A stretch of 64,000 bases of DNA, taken from assembly GCF_028767025.1 (NCBI RefSeq), contig NZ_JAJQXX010000010.1, positions 1-64,000 of the forward strand, read 5' to 3'. The notes beneath the pieces are model-generated. The model saw nothing but the letters and a program-made list of their open reading frames with translations. It searched no databases and had not been told where the DNA came from. Made by a program: the position numbers and the translations under genes. This DNA comes from Blautia sp. XA-2221. GTDB taxonomy: Bacteria > Bacillota > Clostridia > Lachnospirales > Lachnospiraceae. Numbering within the stretch: the first letter of the stretch is position 1; the number at the start of each line of letters is the position of its first letter. Shown piece after piece: positions 16,663-25,810 of the stretch.

Positions 16663-16711
16663 GTGTGAGTATGTTATGAGATTGTATGAATAGAAAACAG
16701 GAGGCTTAAAC

Positions 16712-18301
16712 GTGTCCAAGTATGCGAAAGAGATAGAAAAAAGAAGAACCTTTGCCATTATTTCCCACCCGGATGCCGGTAAGACAACACTGACAGAGAA
16801 ATTCCTTCTTTACGGAGGTGCCATCAATCTGGCAGGAAGCGTAAAGGGAAAGGCAACATCCCGCCATGCGGTATCTGACTGGATGGAAATCGAGAAAGAG
16901 AGAGGTATTTCCGTAACCTCTTCTGTACTCCAGTTCCATTATGACGGTTACTGCATCAATATCCTGGATACACCGGGGCATCAGGACTTCTCAGAAGATA
17001 CCTACCGTACCCTGATGGCAGCAGATTCCGCTGTTATGGTCATTGACGGAAGCAAGGGTGTGGAGGCCCAGACAAGAAAACTGTTCAAAGTCTGTGTAAT
17101 GCGCCATATTCCGATCTTTACATTTATCAATAAAATGGACAGGGATGCAAACGATACCTTTGATCTTCTGGATGAGATTGAAAAGGAACTGGGAATTGCA
17201 ACCTGCCCCATTAACTGGCCCATTGGCTCCGGAAAAAAATTCCGCGGTGTTTATGACAGAAACACCCATAAGGTGCTGACTTTTTCCGATACACAAAAGG
17301 GAACAAAAGAGGGAGTCATTGAGGAGATCGATATTGACGACGCACGCCTTGATGAGATCGTAGATGCGGATCAGAAGGACCAGTTGATGGAAGAAATTGA
17401 GCTTCTGGACGGAGCAAGTGCAGATTTTGATCAGGAACTGGTAAGCAAGGGAGAACTGACTCCGATATTTTTCGGTTCTGCGCTGACAAACTTTGGTGTG
17501 GAAACTTTTCTGGAGCATTTCCTGTCCATGACAAGCTCTCCGCTTCCACGTATTGCAGATGATGAAGAAATTGATCCCATGTCTGATGATTTTTCTGCCT
17601 TTGTGTTTAAGATCCAGGCAAATATGAACAAGGCTCATCGTGACAGGATTGCGTTTATGCGTATCTGCTCCGGTAAGTTTGACGCTTCTCAGGAAGTGTA
17701 TCATGTGCAGGGCGACAAAAAAATGCGCCTTCTTCAGCCACAGCAGATGATGGCAGAATCCCGTCATGTAGTGGAAGAAGCATATGCGGGAGATATTATC
17801 GGTGTGTTTGACCCGGGTATTTTTTCCATTGGAGATACCATCTGCTCTCCGGGCAGAAAGTTTGCTTTTGAGGGAATCCCTACTTTTGCGCCGGAGCATT
17901 TTGCCCGTGTCCGTCAGATCGATACCATGAAAAGAAAGCAGTTTGTAAAGGGAATCAATCAGATCGCCCAGGAGGGTGCAATCCAGATTTTCCAGGAGTT
18001 TAATACCGGAATGGAGGAAATCATAGTGGGCGTTGTGGGCGTTCTGCAGTTTGATGTTCTGAAATACCGTCTGGAAAATGAATATAATGTGGAGATTCGC
18101 CTGGAAAATCTTCCCTATGAGCATATACGCTGGATCGCAAATAAGGATGAGGTGGATGTGGCTAAGATCACAGGAACTTCAGATATGAAAAAGGTAACAG
18201 ACCTGAAAGGAAATCCACTGCTTCTGTTTGTAAATGCATGGAGCGTAGGTATGACTCAGGATCGTAATCCGGACCTTGTTCTGACAGAGTTCAGTAAATA
18301 A
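16712..18301 (+). CDS. prfC: Peptide chain release factor 3
   Basis: RF3 is the GTPase that recycles RF1/RF2 after termination. The 529-residue protein starts at GTG 16712 after ACAGGAGG. GTPase motifs: SHPDAGKTTLTEK near 20-32, DTPGHQDF near 90, and NKMDRD near 144. RF3-specific features include the KGKATSRHAVSDWMEIE switch region and the C-terminal domain ending in DRNPDLVLTEFSK. It is monocistronic, with its own promoter. An antisense open frame across it is a shadow. Confidence 0.95.
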   Translation: MSKYAKEIEKRRTFAIISHPDAGKTTLTEKFLLYGGAINLAGSVKGKATSRHAVSDWMEIEKERGISVTSSVLQFHYDGYCINILDTPGHQDFSEDTYRTLMAADSAVMVIDGSKGVEAQTRKLFKVCVMRHIPIFTFINKMDRDANDTFDLLDEIEKELGIATCPINWPIGSGKKFRGVYDRNTHKVLTFSDTQKGTKEGVIEEIDIDDARLDEIVDADQKDQLMEEIELLDGASADFDQELVSKGELTPIFFGSALTNFGVETFLEHFLSMTSSPLPRIADDEEIDPMSDDFSAFVFKIQANMNKAHRDRIAFMRICSGKFDASQEVYHVQGDKKMRLLQPQQMMAESRHVVEEAYAGDIIGVFDPGIFSIGDTICSPGRKFAFEGIPTFAPEHFARVRQIDTMKRKQFVKGINQIAQEGAIQIFQEFNTGMEEIIVGVVGVLQFDVLKYRLENEYNVEIRLENLPYEHIRWIANKDEVDVAKITGTSDMKKVTDLKGNPLLLFVNAWSVGMTQDRNPDLVLTEFSK

Positions 18302-18469
18302 GAAATAATCCTGTATTTGTCGGAAGAACAGATATGAAATAAATAATAAATGCTTTTATTTTCTGTGAAAATTTGATATACTAAGCTTATTAACAGGGAC
18401 AGAGGAAACATTTAAAAAGTCTGTTCCCAAACCGCAGTATCTGATTCTGAATCCTTAGGAGGAGTTATT

Positions 18470-18856
18470 ATGGCAGAAAAAAGAACAACCTATAAAATAC
18501 AGGATGTAGGAGGTATCGGTGAAGTAAAGATCGCAGATGAAGTGGTGACGATCATTGCGGGACTTGCGGCTACAGAAGTTGAAGGTGTTGCATCCATGGG
18601 TGGAAACATCACAAATGAGCTGGTAAGCAAGCTTGGAATGAAAAACCTGTCCAAGGGCGTGAAGGTTACTGTTCTGGAAGGCGTTGTCACAGTGGATCTG
18701 ACACTGAATATTGATTTCGGAAAAAATATTCTGGACATCAGCCGGAAGGTTCAGGACAAGGTAAAGACATCTATTGAGAATATGACAGGCCTTGAGGTTG
18801 CAGATGTAAATATCCGCATTGCTGGTGTAGATATGGAGAACGAAAAAGGAAAGTAA
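18470..18856 (+). CDS. Asp23/Gls24 family envelope-stress protein
   Basis: The 128-residue protein matches the Asp23 family: GEVKIADEVVTIIAGLAATEVEGVASM at the start and a conserved middle on DLTLNIDFGKNILDISRKVQ. In Firmicutes such a copy (YqhY in Bacillus subtilis) stands just ahead of nusB and has been tied to fatty-acid or membrane homeostasis. The 168-base gap upstream has a TATACT at 18377-18382 but a weak -35, and a GGGACAGA/TCTGTTCCC hairpin near 18396-18427. The ribosome site is AGGAGGAG. Confidence 0.9.
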   Translation: MAEKRTTYKIQDVGGIGEVKIADEVVTIIAGLAATEVEGVASMGGNITNELVSKLGMKNLSKGVKVTVLEGVVTVDLTLNIDFGKNILDISRKVQDKVKTSIENMTGLEVADVNIRIAGVDMENEKGK

Positions 18857-18871
18857 CCCTTTCCTTTTTTC
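18843..18871 (+). terminator. Hairpin with T run at the end of the Asp23-family gene
   Basis: AAAAAGGAAAG at 18843-18853 overlaps the end of the coding region and pairs with CTTTCCTTTTT at 18859-18869. It is likely a partial terminator, since nusB starts 17 bases later without an evident promoter. Confidence 0.65.
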
Positions 18872-18887
18872 TATATGAGGAGGAATT

Positions 18888-19409
18888 ATGCGAAGACACG
18901 AACAGAGAGAACATATTTTTAAACTGCTGTTTATGACACAGTTTAATGAAGAGGGAGAAATGCCGGAGCAGCTTTCTCTTTATTTTGACAGCCTGGAGGA
19001 ACTGACAGAAGAAGAACAGGTTGTCATGAAGCAGAAATACGATGATATTCTTGCACATATTGAAGAAATCGATCAGGAATTAAATGAATACAGCCAGGGA
19101 TGGAAGACAAGCAGAATGAACAGGGTTGACCTGACTGCTCTCCGCCTTGCTTTTTATGAGATGAAATTTGATGAGGAGATTCCGGTAGGGGTTGCCATCA
19201 ATGAGGCAGTAGAACTTGCCAAGCTTTTTGGAGGAGAAGATTCCGGTTCCTTTGTAAACGGAATCCTTGGAAAGATTGCAAGCGGAAAGAAAGAGGGCGG
19301 TCCTGTACGCAGAACACAGCGTCCTTCCCATCAGGCAAAGATCATTATCAGATCCAGCAAAAATCAGAAAAAAAAGGAACATCCGTCATCTGAAGAAAGC
19401 AAGAACTGA
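18888..19409 (+). CDS. nusB: Transcription antitermination protein NusB
   Basis: NusB with NusE (S10) binds boxA RNA for rRNA antitermination. The 173-residue protein starts RRHEQREHIFKLLF and has the conserved NRVDLTALRLAFYEM and PVGVAINEAVELAKLFG with FVNGILGKI near the end of the core (about 130). The remaining 40 residues are Lys/Arg/Ser-rich and go beyond the usual NusB length (130-145); they may be a disordered RNA-binding tail. Ribosome site GAGGAGGAA. Confidence 0.93.
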   Translation: MRRHEQREHIFKLLFMTQFNEEGEMPEQLSLYFDSLEELTEEEQVVMKQKYDDILAHIEEIDQELNEYSQGWKTSRMNRVDLTALRLAFYEMKFDEEIPVGVAINEAVELAKLFGGEDSGSFVNGILGKIASGKKEGGPVRRTQRPSHQAKIIIRSSKNQKKKEHPSSEESKN

Positions 19410-19411
19410 AA

Positions 19412-20623
19412 ATGAAAAGAGTTTATTCCGTAGGTCAGGTCAACCGCTATGTGAAGAATATGTTCCTGCAGGATTTTGTCCTGAAAAAGGTGTATGTAAA
19501 GGGTGAGGTTTCCAACTGTAAATATCACCCCAGCGGACATATTTATTTTTCTCTGAAAGATGAAACAGGAGTGCTTTCCTGTGTGATGTTTGCCGGACAC
19601 AGGCGTGGACTGGCATTTCGAATGAAAGACGGAGATCAGGTGGTAGTGGGCGGAGCTGTGGACGTTTACGAGAGAGACGGACGTTATCAGCTTTATGCAA
19701 AGGAAATCACTCAGGAGGGAGAAGGCGTTCTGTACGAACGTTTTCTTGCTCTGAAAAGAGAACTGGAAGAAATGGGAATGTTTGCCGAGGAATATAAACA
19801 GCCCATTCCGAAATTTGTCCGAAGACTGGGCGTGGTAACTGCGCCGACAGGAGCGGCTGTACAGGATATCCGTAACATTTCTCTGAGAAGGAATCCTTAT
19901 GTCCAGATCATTCTCTACCCGGCACTGGTACAGGGAGAAGGCGCTGCGGACAGTATTGTAAAGGGAATCCGTATGCTGGATGAAGCCGGCGTGGATGTGA
20001 TGATCGTAGGAAGGGGCGGAGGTTCCATAGAGGATCTCTGGGCCTTTAATGAAGAAAAAGTAGCCCGTGCTATTTTTGACTGCAGAACTCCTGTGATCTC
20101 AGCGGTAGGTCATGAAACCGATTTTACCATTGCAGATTTTGTGGCGGATTTAAGAGCGCCCACGCCGTCGGCAGCAGCAGAGCTGGCTGTGGCTCAGTAT
20201 GGGAAACTGGTGGAGAATGCTGCCGGTTTCCGGGAACGTCTGAATAGAGGGATGAATGCAAAATTAAATCTGGAGCGTTTACGTCTGGATCAGATTCAGA
20301 TGAGATTTCAGTATTTAAGCCCGGAAAGCAGATTGAGAGACAGAAGACAGGCGCTTTTGGATTATGAGGATGCACTCAGAGAGGCAATGAAGTGGAAACT
20401 TCAGGAAAAACGTCATGTTCTGGGACTTTATCTGGAACGCTATAAAGGACTTTCGCCCCTTGGCAAGCTTAGTCAGGGGTATGCTTTTGTGTCGGACAGC
20501 CAGAGCAGGGCAGTAAAAACAACGGCGGGCATAAAGCCGGGAGACCGGCTGGAGATTTCTGTGACAGACGGTGTGATCGAAGCTGCGGTCACAGGAATCA
20601 GAAAGGAAACATGGGAAACATGA
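19412..20623 (+). CDS. xseA: Exodeoxyribonuclease VII large subunit
   Basis: ExoVII degrades single-stranded DNA to short oligonucleotides. The 403-residue protein has the N-terminal OB fold (about 1-100, with FSLKDETGVLSCVMF), then the catalytic domain with GVVTAPTGAAVQDI, GRGGGSIEDLWAFNEE and SAVGHETDFTIADFVADLRAPTPSAAAE. It starts 3 bases after nusB and overlaps xseB by 13 bases. Confidence 0.95.
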   Translation: MKRVYSVGQVNRYVKNMFLQDFVLKKVYVKGEVSNCKYHPSGHIYFSLKDETGVLSCVMFAGHRRGLAFRMKDGDQVVVGGAVDVYERDGRYQLYAKEITQEGEGVLYERFLALKRELEEMGMFAEEYKQPIPKFVRRLGVVTAPTGAAVQDIRNISLRRNPYVQIILYPALVQGEGAADSIVKGIRMLDEAGVDVMIVGRGGGSIEDLWAFNEEKVARAIFDCRTPVISAVGHETDFTIADFVADLRAPTPSAAAELAVAQYGKLVENAAGFRERLNRGMNAKLNLERLRLDQIQMRFQYLSPESRLRDRRQALLDYEDALREAMKWKLQEKRHVLGLYLERYKGLSPLGKLSQGYAFVSDSQSRAVKTTAGIKPGDRLEISVTDGVIEAAVTGIRKETWET

Positions 20624-20856
20624 CAGAGACGATTAACCAGGAAACGGATCTCCAGAAAGAGAAGACCCTGGAGGAAGCCTTTGAAAAGCTGGGAGAACTG
20701 GCAGAAAGGCTGGAGGACAGTGAAACCTCTCTGGAAGATTCGTTCCGTTTTTATAAAGAAGGAATGGAGCTTTTAAAATACTGCAGCGAAAAACTGGACA
20801 CAGTAGAAAAAAAGATGCTCCAGATGGATGAAGATGGAACATTACGGGAATTTTAA
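20611..20856 (+). CDS. xseB: Exodeoxyribonuclease VII small subunit
   Basis: This 81-residue acidic helical protein has the family block LEEAFEKLGELAERLEDSE followed by SLEDSFRFYKEGMELLKYCSEKL. It binds the coiled-coil of XseA in the ExoVII complex. ATG 20611 lies within the end of xseA; a second in-frame ATG at 20620 is possible. Its end overlaps ispA by 29 bases, an unusually deep overlap. Confidence 0.93.
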   Translation: MGNMTETINQETDLQKEKTLEEAFEKLGELAERLEDSETSLEDSFRFYKEGMELLKYCSEKLDTVEKKMLQMDEDGTLREF

Positions 20857-21733
20857 GGATGAACTGAAAAAACGGACAGATCATGCAGAAGAAGTGATCC
20901 GCCGCTGGCTTCCGGAAGAGAAAGGCTTTGCCAGAACCATGGCAGAAACAATGAATTACAGTATGTGTGCAGGCGGCAAGCGTCTGCGCCCTGTGCTTCT
21001 TCTGGAGTGCTGCCGGCTTTTTGGCGGAGATGAGGCTCTTGCGGAGCCTTTTATGGCAGGAATCGAGATGATTCATACCCATTCACTGATTCATGATGAT
21101 CTTCCGGCAATTGATAATGATGATTACAGAAGAGGGCGTCTGACCGCTCACAGGGTATATGGGGAAGCCATGGGAATCCTGGGAGGGGCAGCTCTTTTAA
21201 ATTATGCCTATGAAACCATGTTCCGGGCTTTTGACCATGCTCCGGGAGACTCTCGTGTGATACAGGCTCTTCGTATCATGGCAGAAAAGACAGGAATTTC
21301 CGGTATGCTGGGCGGACAGAGTGTGGATGTGGAAAATGACGGCAAGCCCTTGAGCAAGGATATGCTGGATTATATTTACAAACATAAAACCTCTGCTCTT
21401 CTGGAAGCTTCCATGATGGCAGGGGCAGTTCTGGGCGGCGCAGATGAACAGGAGCTTGCTCTTGTAGAAAGTGCTGCATCAGATATCGGACTGGCTTTTC
21501 AGATCCGCGACGATATTCTTGACGTGACATCTACAAGCGAAGAACTTGGCAAGCCGGTCCACAGCGACGAAAAGAATAATAAGGTTACATATGTGACACT
21601 TTTCGGTACAGAGGAGGCGTCCAGACAGGTGGAAACGCTTTCTGAAAGCGCGGTGTTTTCTCTGGAAAAGCTGAATAGAAAAAATGAATTCCTGACAGCT
21701 CTGATCAGGGAAATGGCAGGGCGCAGGAAGTAA
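20828..21733 (+). CDS. ispA: Polyprenyl (farnesyl/geranyl) diphosphate synthase
   Basis: The enzyme condenses isopentenyl and dimethylallyl diphosphate to geranyl/farnesyl diphosphate. The 301-residue protein has GGKRLRPVLLLE, the first aspartate-rich motif HDDLPAIDNDD near 93-103, GGQSVDVE near 158, and the second motif RDDILD near 225. This gene lies where ispA lies in many Firmicutes, directly ahead of dxs. ATG 20828 or 20834 could serve as start. Confidence 0.93.
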   Translation: MKMEHYGNFKDELKKRTDHAEEVIRRWLPEEKGFARTMAETMNYSMCAGGKRLRPVLLLECCRLFGGDEALAEPFMAGIEMIHTHSLIHDDLPAIDNDDYRRGRLTAHRVYGEAMGILGGAALLNYAYETMFRAFDHAPGDSRVIQALRIMAEKTGISGMLGGQSVDVENDGKPLSKDMLDYIYKHKTSALLEASMMAGAVLGGADEQELALVESAASDIGLAFQIRDDILDVTSTSEELGKPVHSDEKNNKVTYVTLFGTEEASRQVETLSESAVFSLEKLNRKNEFLTALIREMAGRRK

Positions 21734-21749
21734 GAGAGGGACACGAAGG

Positions 21750-23645
21750 ATGTTGGAAAAGATCAATAAGCCCAATGATATTCATAAGATCGCCCTGGCG
21801 GATTTTCCGCTTCTGGCAGAAGAAATCAGACAGTTTTTAATTGAATCGGTCAGCCGTACAGGCGGACATCTTGCGTCAAACCTGGGAGCGGTGGAGCTGA
21901 CTCTTGCCCTTCATAATGTGCTGGATCTTCCTCAGGATCGGATCATATGGGATGTGGGACATCAGGCATATACACATAAGATCCTGACAGGAAGAAAGGA
22001 AGGCTTTGCAAAGCTCAGGCAGGAAGGCGGCATGAGCGGTTTTCCAAAAAGAAAGGAAAGCGACTGTGATGCTTTTGATGCAGGTCACAGCTCCAATTCC
22101 ATTTCGGCAGGTCTGGGGTATGTGAGAGCCAGAGATCTTCTGGGACAGAATTACCGGGTGGTATCTGTGATCGGCGACGGCGCTCTCACAGGAGGAATGG
22201 CGTATGAGGCCATGAACAATGCGGCAGAGCTGAAAACAAATTTTATTATTGTACTCAATGACAACAATATGTCCATATCAAAAAATGTAGGAGGAATGTC
22301 TTCCTATTTAAGTGCTTTGCGCACAGCAGAGTCCTATACAGGAATGAAGATCAATGTGACAAAAACACTGAAAAAGGTTCCGAAAATAGGTCCGGCCATT
22401 GTGGACACCATGCGAAAAACCAAAAGCAGCATCAAGCAGCTGATCATTCCGGGAATGCTGTTTGAAAATATGGGGATTACCTATCTGGGGCCGGTTGACG
22501 GACATAATATGCGCCAGATGATGCGGCTTTTTAATGAGGCAAAACGAGTAGAAGGTCCGGTGATCGTCCATGTTCTCACAGAAAAGGGAAGAGGTTATAC
22601 GCCGGCCTGTGTTCATCCGGACCGTTTCCACGGGACAGGTCCTTTTGACATAAAAACAGGAAAACCTTTGTCAGTAAAGAAAAGTCTTACCTATACAGAC
22701 GTTTTTGCAGACACTGTGACAGCTCTGGGAAAAGAGCAGAAAAAGCTGGTGGGGATCACTGCGGCAATGCCTGAGGGAACCGGACTAAAAAAATTCGGAC
22801 AGGAATTTCCGGACCGTTTTTTTGATGTGGGAATTGCGGAAGAACATGCAGTGTCGTTTGCAGCAGGTCTTGCCCTGGGCGGCATGATCCCGGTGGTGGC
22901 TATTTATTCATCCTTTTTACAGAGGGCAGTGGATCAGATCCTGCATGATGTGTGTATGCAGAATCTGCATGTGATCTTTGCCATTGACCGGGCAGGACTT
23001 GTAGGCGCTGACGGAGAAACTCATCAGGGATGCTTTGACCTGTCATATATGACCATGATACCAAATATGACGGTGATGGCACCCAAAAATGCATGGGAGC
23101 TTTCAAAAATGCTGGAATTTTCCTCATATATGTCAGGTCCCTGTGCGATCCGTTATCCAAGAGGAAGCGCATATCAGGGGCTGGAAGAGTTTCAGAGTCC
23201 CATCCAGTATGGAAAAAGTGAGGTTCTTTACCGGGGAGAAAAAACAGCGATCCTGTCAGTGGGAAGTATGACTGCAGTGTGCGAGCAGGTTTACAGGCAA
23301 ATGAAGGCAAAAGGTGAGAATCCAACCTTTGTAAACGCAAGATTTGTCAAGCCTCTGGATACCACCCTTCTGGATGAGCTGGCAAAGGATCACAGCCTTT
23401 TTGTAACTGTGGAGGAAAATGTAAAAAACGGCGGTTTTGGCGAACATGTGGCAGCTTATATGGAAGCCTGTCATCCGGAGGCGAGGGTACTTCCCATTGC
23501 TATCTGGAACCGCTTTGTGGAGCATGGAGAGGTTGACAGTCTGAGAGCTAAGATCGGTCTGTCTCCGGCAGAAATCTTCAGCGCCATAGAAAATGAATTA
23601 AAGGAAGAAAAATCAGAAGAGGACGGGTATAAGGAGCAGAAATGA
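21750..23645 (+). CDS. dxs: 1-deoxy-D-xylulose-5-phosphate synthase
   Basis: DXS joins pyruvate and glyceraldehyde-3-phosphate with thiamine diphosphate, the first step of the MEP isoprenoid route (ispG is also in this window). The 631-residue protein shows SRTGGHLASNLGAVELTLALH, the ThDP/Mg motif VIGDGALTGGMAYEAMNNA near 145-163 and the pyrimidine-domain FDVGIAEEHAVSFAAGLA near 362. It overlaps tlyA by 4 bases. Ribosome site AGAGAGGGA. Confidence 0.96.
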   Translation: MLEKINKPNDIHKIALADFPLLAEEIRQFLIESVSRTGGHLASNLGAVELTLALHNVLDLPQDRIIWDVGHQAYTHKILTGRKEGFAKLRQEGGMSGFPKRKESDCDAFDAGHSSNSISAGLGYVRARDLLGQNYRVVSVIGDGALTGGMAYEAMNNAAELKTNFIIVLNDNNMSISKNVGGMSSYLSALRTAESYTGMKINVTKTLKKVPKIGPAIVDTMRKTKSSIKQLIIPGMLFENMGITYLGPVDGHNMRQMMRLFNEAKRVEGPVIVHVLTEKGRGYTPACVHPDRFHGTGPFDIKTGKPLSVKKSLTYTDVFADTVTALGKEQKKLVGITAAMPEGTGLKKFGQEFPDRFFDVGIAEEHAVSFAAGLALGGMIPVVAIYSSFLQRAVDQILHDVCMQNLHVIFAIDRAGLVGADGETHQGCFDLSYMTMIPNMTVMAPKNAWELSKMLEFSSYMSGPCAIRYPRGSAYQGLEEFQSPIQYGKSEVLYRGEKTAILSVGSMTAVCEQVYRQMKAKGENPTFVNARFVKPLDTTLLDELAKDHSLFVTVEENVKNGGFGEHVAAYMEACHPEARVLPIAIWNRFVEHGEVDSLRAKIGLSPAEIFSAIENELKEEKSEEDGYKEQK

Positions 23646-24451
23646 AGAAACGACTTGACCTTTTGATGGTGGAACGGGCCCTGGCGCCATCCAGAGAAAA
23701 AGCAAAGGCATATATTATGTCCGGGGATGTATACGTGGACGGACAGAAAGAAGACAAGGCAGGAACCATGTTTCAGGAAACGGTTAAGATTGAGGTAAGG
23801 GGAAATACCCTTCCTTATGTAAGCCGCGGAGGGCTGAAGCTGGAAAAGGCCATGAATCATTTTGATGTAACTCTTGACAAAAAAGTCTGCATGGATGTGG
23901 GAGCTTCCACCGGAGGATTTACAGACTGTATGCTTCAGAACGGAGCAGTAAAGGTTTATTCCATTGATGTGGGATACGGACAGCTTGACTGGAAGCTTCG
24001 CAACGATCCCCGTGTAGTGTGCATGGAAAAAACAAACATCAGGTATGTGGTTCCGGAAGATCTTCAGGAGCCGGCAGATTTTTCTTCCATTGATGTGTCC
24101 TTTATTTCCCTTACCAAAGTTCTGCTTCCGGTCAGAAATCTTCTTACGGAGAACGGAGAGATTGTGTGTCTGATCAAGCCGCAGTTTGAGGCAGGCAGAG
24201 AAAAGGTTGGAAAAAAAGGTGTTGTCCGCGATCCGGCAGTACACCTTGAGGTTATCGAAAAAGTGATCGCATATGCGCAGTCCATTTCTCTTGAACCGCG
24301 TCATCTTTCTTTTTCACCTATTAAGGGACCGGAAGGAAATATTGAATATCTTCTTCATCTGAAAAAGCAGCCGGAGGGAACTCTGACAGAGTCTGCTCTG
24401 GAAGTGGAACCGGAGGCTGTTGTGCGTCAGGCACACGACCAGCTGGATTAG
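23642..24451 (+). CDS. tlyA: TlyA-family rRNA 2'-O-methyltransferase (hemolysin A family)
   Basis: The 269-residue protein has an N-terminal S4 RNA-binding domain (KKRLDLLMVERALAPSREKAKAYI...) and an FtsJ-like SAM-binding domain with CMDVGASTGGFTDCML near 84-99 and the later VSFISL and KPQFEAGREKVGKKGVVRD. TlyA methylates 16S/23S rRNA cytidines in mycobacteria; the haemolysin name is historical. It sits between dxs and nadK as in other Firmicutes. Stop is TAG. Confidence 0.92.
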   Translation: MKKRLDLLMVERALAPSREKAKAYIMSGDVYVDGQKEDKAGTMFQETVKIEVRGNTLPYVSRGGLKLEKAMNHFDVTLDKKVCMDVGASTGGFTDCMLQNGAVKVYSIDVGYGQLDWKLRNDPRVVCMEKTNIRYVVPEDLQEPADFSSIDVSFISLTKVLLPVRNLLTENGEIVCLIKPQFEAGREKVGKKGVVRDPAVHLEVIEKVIAYAQSISLEPRHLSFSPIKGPEGNIEYLLHLKKQPEGTLTESALEVEPEAVVRQAHDQLD

Positions 24452-24463
24452 GGAAGGGATACT

Positions 24464-25324
24464 ATGGACAGGTTTTATATTATTACAAACAATGCCAAGG
24501 ACAGAGATTTTAAACTGACTGAGGAAATAGAGACCTATCTTACTTCTCATGGAAAAGAATGCAGGGTACAGCAGGCAGAACTCAAACAGAAAGGAAAATT
24601 CCACTACACGGATCCGGATCTGATTCCTGAGGGAACTCAGTGTATCCTTGTGCTGGGCGGAGACGGAACTCTTCTCCAGGCGGCGAGAGATGTGGTGCAC
24701 AGAGAGATCCCTCTTCTGGGAATGAATCTGGGAACCCTGGGATTTCTGGCAGAGGTGGACAAAAATTCCATTTATCCGTCTCTGGATCAGCTGATGGCAG
24801 ATGATTACGAGATTGAAGAGCGGATGATGCTCACCGGCAGTGTGGTGAGAAACGGGAAGGTCATTGGCGAGGATGTGGCGCTTAACGATATTGTGATCTG
24901 CAGAGAAGGACCGTTAAGGGTAGTCCGTTTTAAAAATTATGTAAATAACGAATATCTGAATTCTTATAATGCAGACGGTATCATTATTTCCACGCCTACG
25001 GGATCTACGGGCTACAGTCTGTCCTGCGGAGGACCGGTAGTGTCTCCGGATGCGTCTATGACTCTGATGACCCCCATTGCGCCCCATACCATGAATACAA
25101 GAAGTATTATTTTTCCGGCAGAGGATGTGATCACAGTGGAGATTGGTGAGGGAAGAAGACAGAATGAAGAAAAAGGTCTGGCTTCTTTTGACGGAGACAC
25201 GGTGATCCCAATGGTGACCGGAGATAAAATTATAATAAAAAAGGCTTCAGTAAGCTGCCGGATACTGAAACTGAACCATTTAAGCTTTGTAGAAGTGCTG
25301 AGGCAGAAAATGCGCGATAATTAA
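24464..25324 (+). CDS. nadK: NAD kinase
   Basis: It phosphorylates NAD to NADP. The 286-residue protein has the LVLGGDGTLLQAARDV motif near 64-79 with the catalytic aspartate, NLGTLGFLAEV, NDIVICREG, and the ADGIIISTPTGSTGYSLSCGGP block. A ribosome site GGGAAGG lies upstream. It is part of the conserved run to spo0A. Confidence 0.95.
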   Translation: MDRFYIITNNAKDRDFKLTEEIETYLTSHGKECRVQQAELKQKGKFHYTDPDLIPEGTQCILVLGGDGTLLQAARDVVHREIPLLGMNLGTLGFLAEVDKNSIYPSLDQLMADDYEIEERMMLTGSVVRNGKVIGEDVALNDIVICREGPLRVVRFKNYVNNEYLNSYNADGIIISTPTGSTGYSLSCGGPVVSPDASMTLMTPIAPHTMNTRSIIFPAEDVITVEIGEGRRQNEEKGLASFDGDTVIPMVTGDKIIIKKASVSCRILKLNHLSFVEVLRQKMRDN

Positions 25325-25345
25325 GGCACCGGACGGAGGTATATT

Positions 25346-25798
25346 GTGAAGGTAGCAAGACATGAAAAAATAAAGGAACTGATCCAGCAGTATGATATTG
25401 ATACGCAGGAAGAGCTTGCGTCCCGTCTTAATGAGGCGGGATTCAAGGTTACACAGGCAACGGTGTCAAGAGATATCCGCGCCCTTAAAATGATGAAGGT
25501 AACAGGAAAAGACGGAAAATCCCGTTATGTGATCCTGCAGGAGCTTCCTACAGAACTGGGAGAAAAATATACCAGAGTGCTTCATGATGCTCTTCTTACC
25601 ATTGATCAGGGACAGAACATTCTGGTGATCCGCACAGTTCCCGGTATGGCAATGGGCGTGGCGGCAGCGTTGGATGCTCTGAACTGGGAGGAAATCCTGG
25701 GAAGTATTGCAGGCGACGATACCGTTATGTGTGTGGCCAGAACACTGGAGGAGGCTTCCAGTGTGGCAGAACGTTTAAAAAGTATATTGCAGAAATAG
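25346..25798 (+). CDS. argR: Arginine repressor
   Basis: ArgR hexamers bind arginine and ARG boxes. The 150-residue protein starts at GTG 25346 behind ACGGAGG. The N-terminal winged helix (RHEKIKELIQQYDIDTQEELASRL, then TQATVSRDIRALKM) and the C-terminal oligomerisation domain with GMAMGVAAALD and IAGDDTVMCVART are clear. No arginine genes are near, as usual for the recN-linked copy. Confidence 0.95.
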   Translation: MKVARHEKIKELIQQYDIDTQEELASRLNEAGFKVTQATVSRDIRALKMMKVTGKDGKSRYVILQELPTELGEKYTRVLHDALLTIDQGQNILVIRTVPGMAMGVAAALDALNWEEILGSIAGDDTVMCVARTLEEASSVAERLKSILQK

Positions 25799-25810
25799 GA
25801 AGGCGAGAAA

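Noticed and set aside
16991-18124. 377-codon minus-strand frame opposite prfC
   Set aside because: Shadow of a clear housekeeping gene with strong codon bias.
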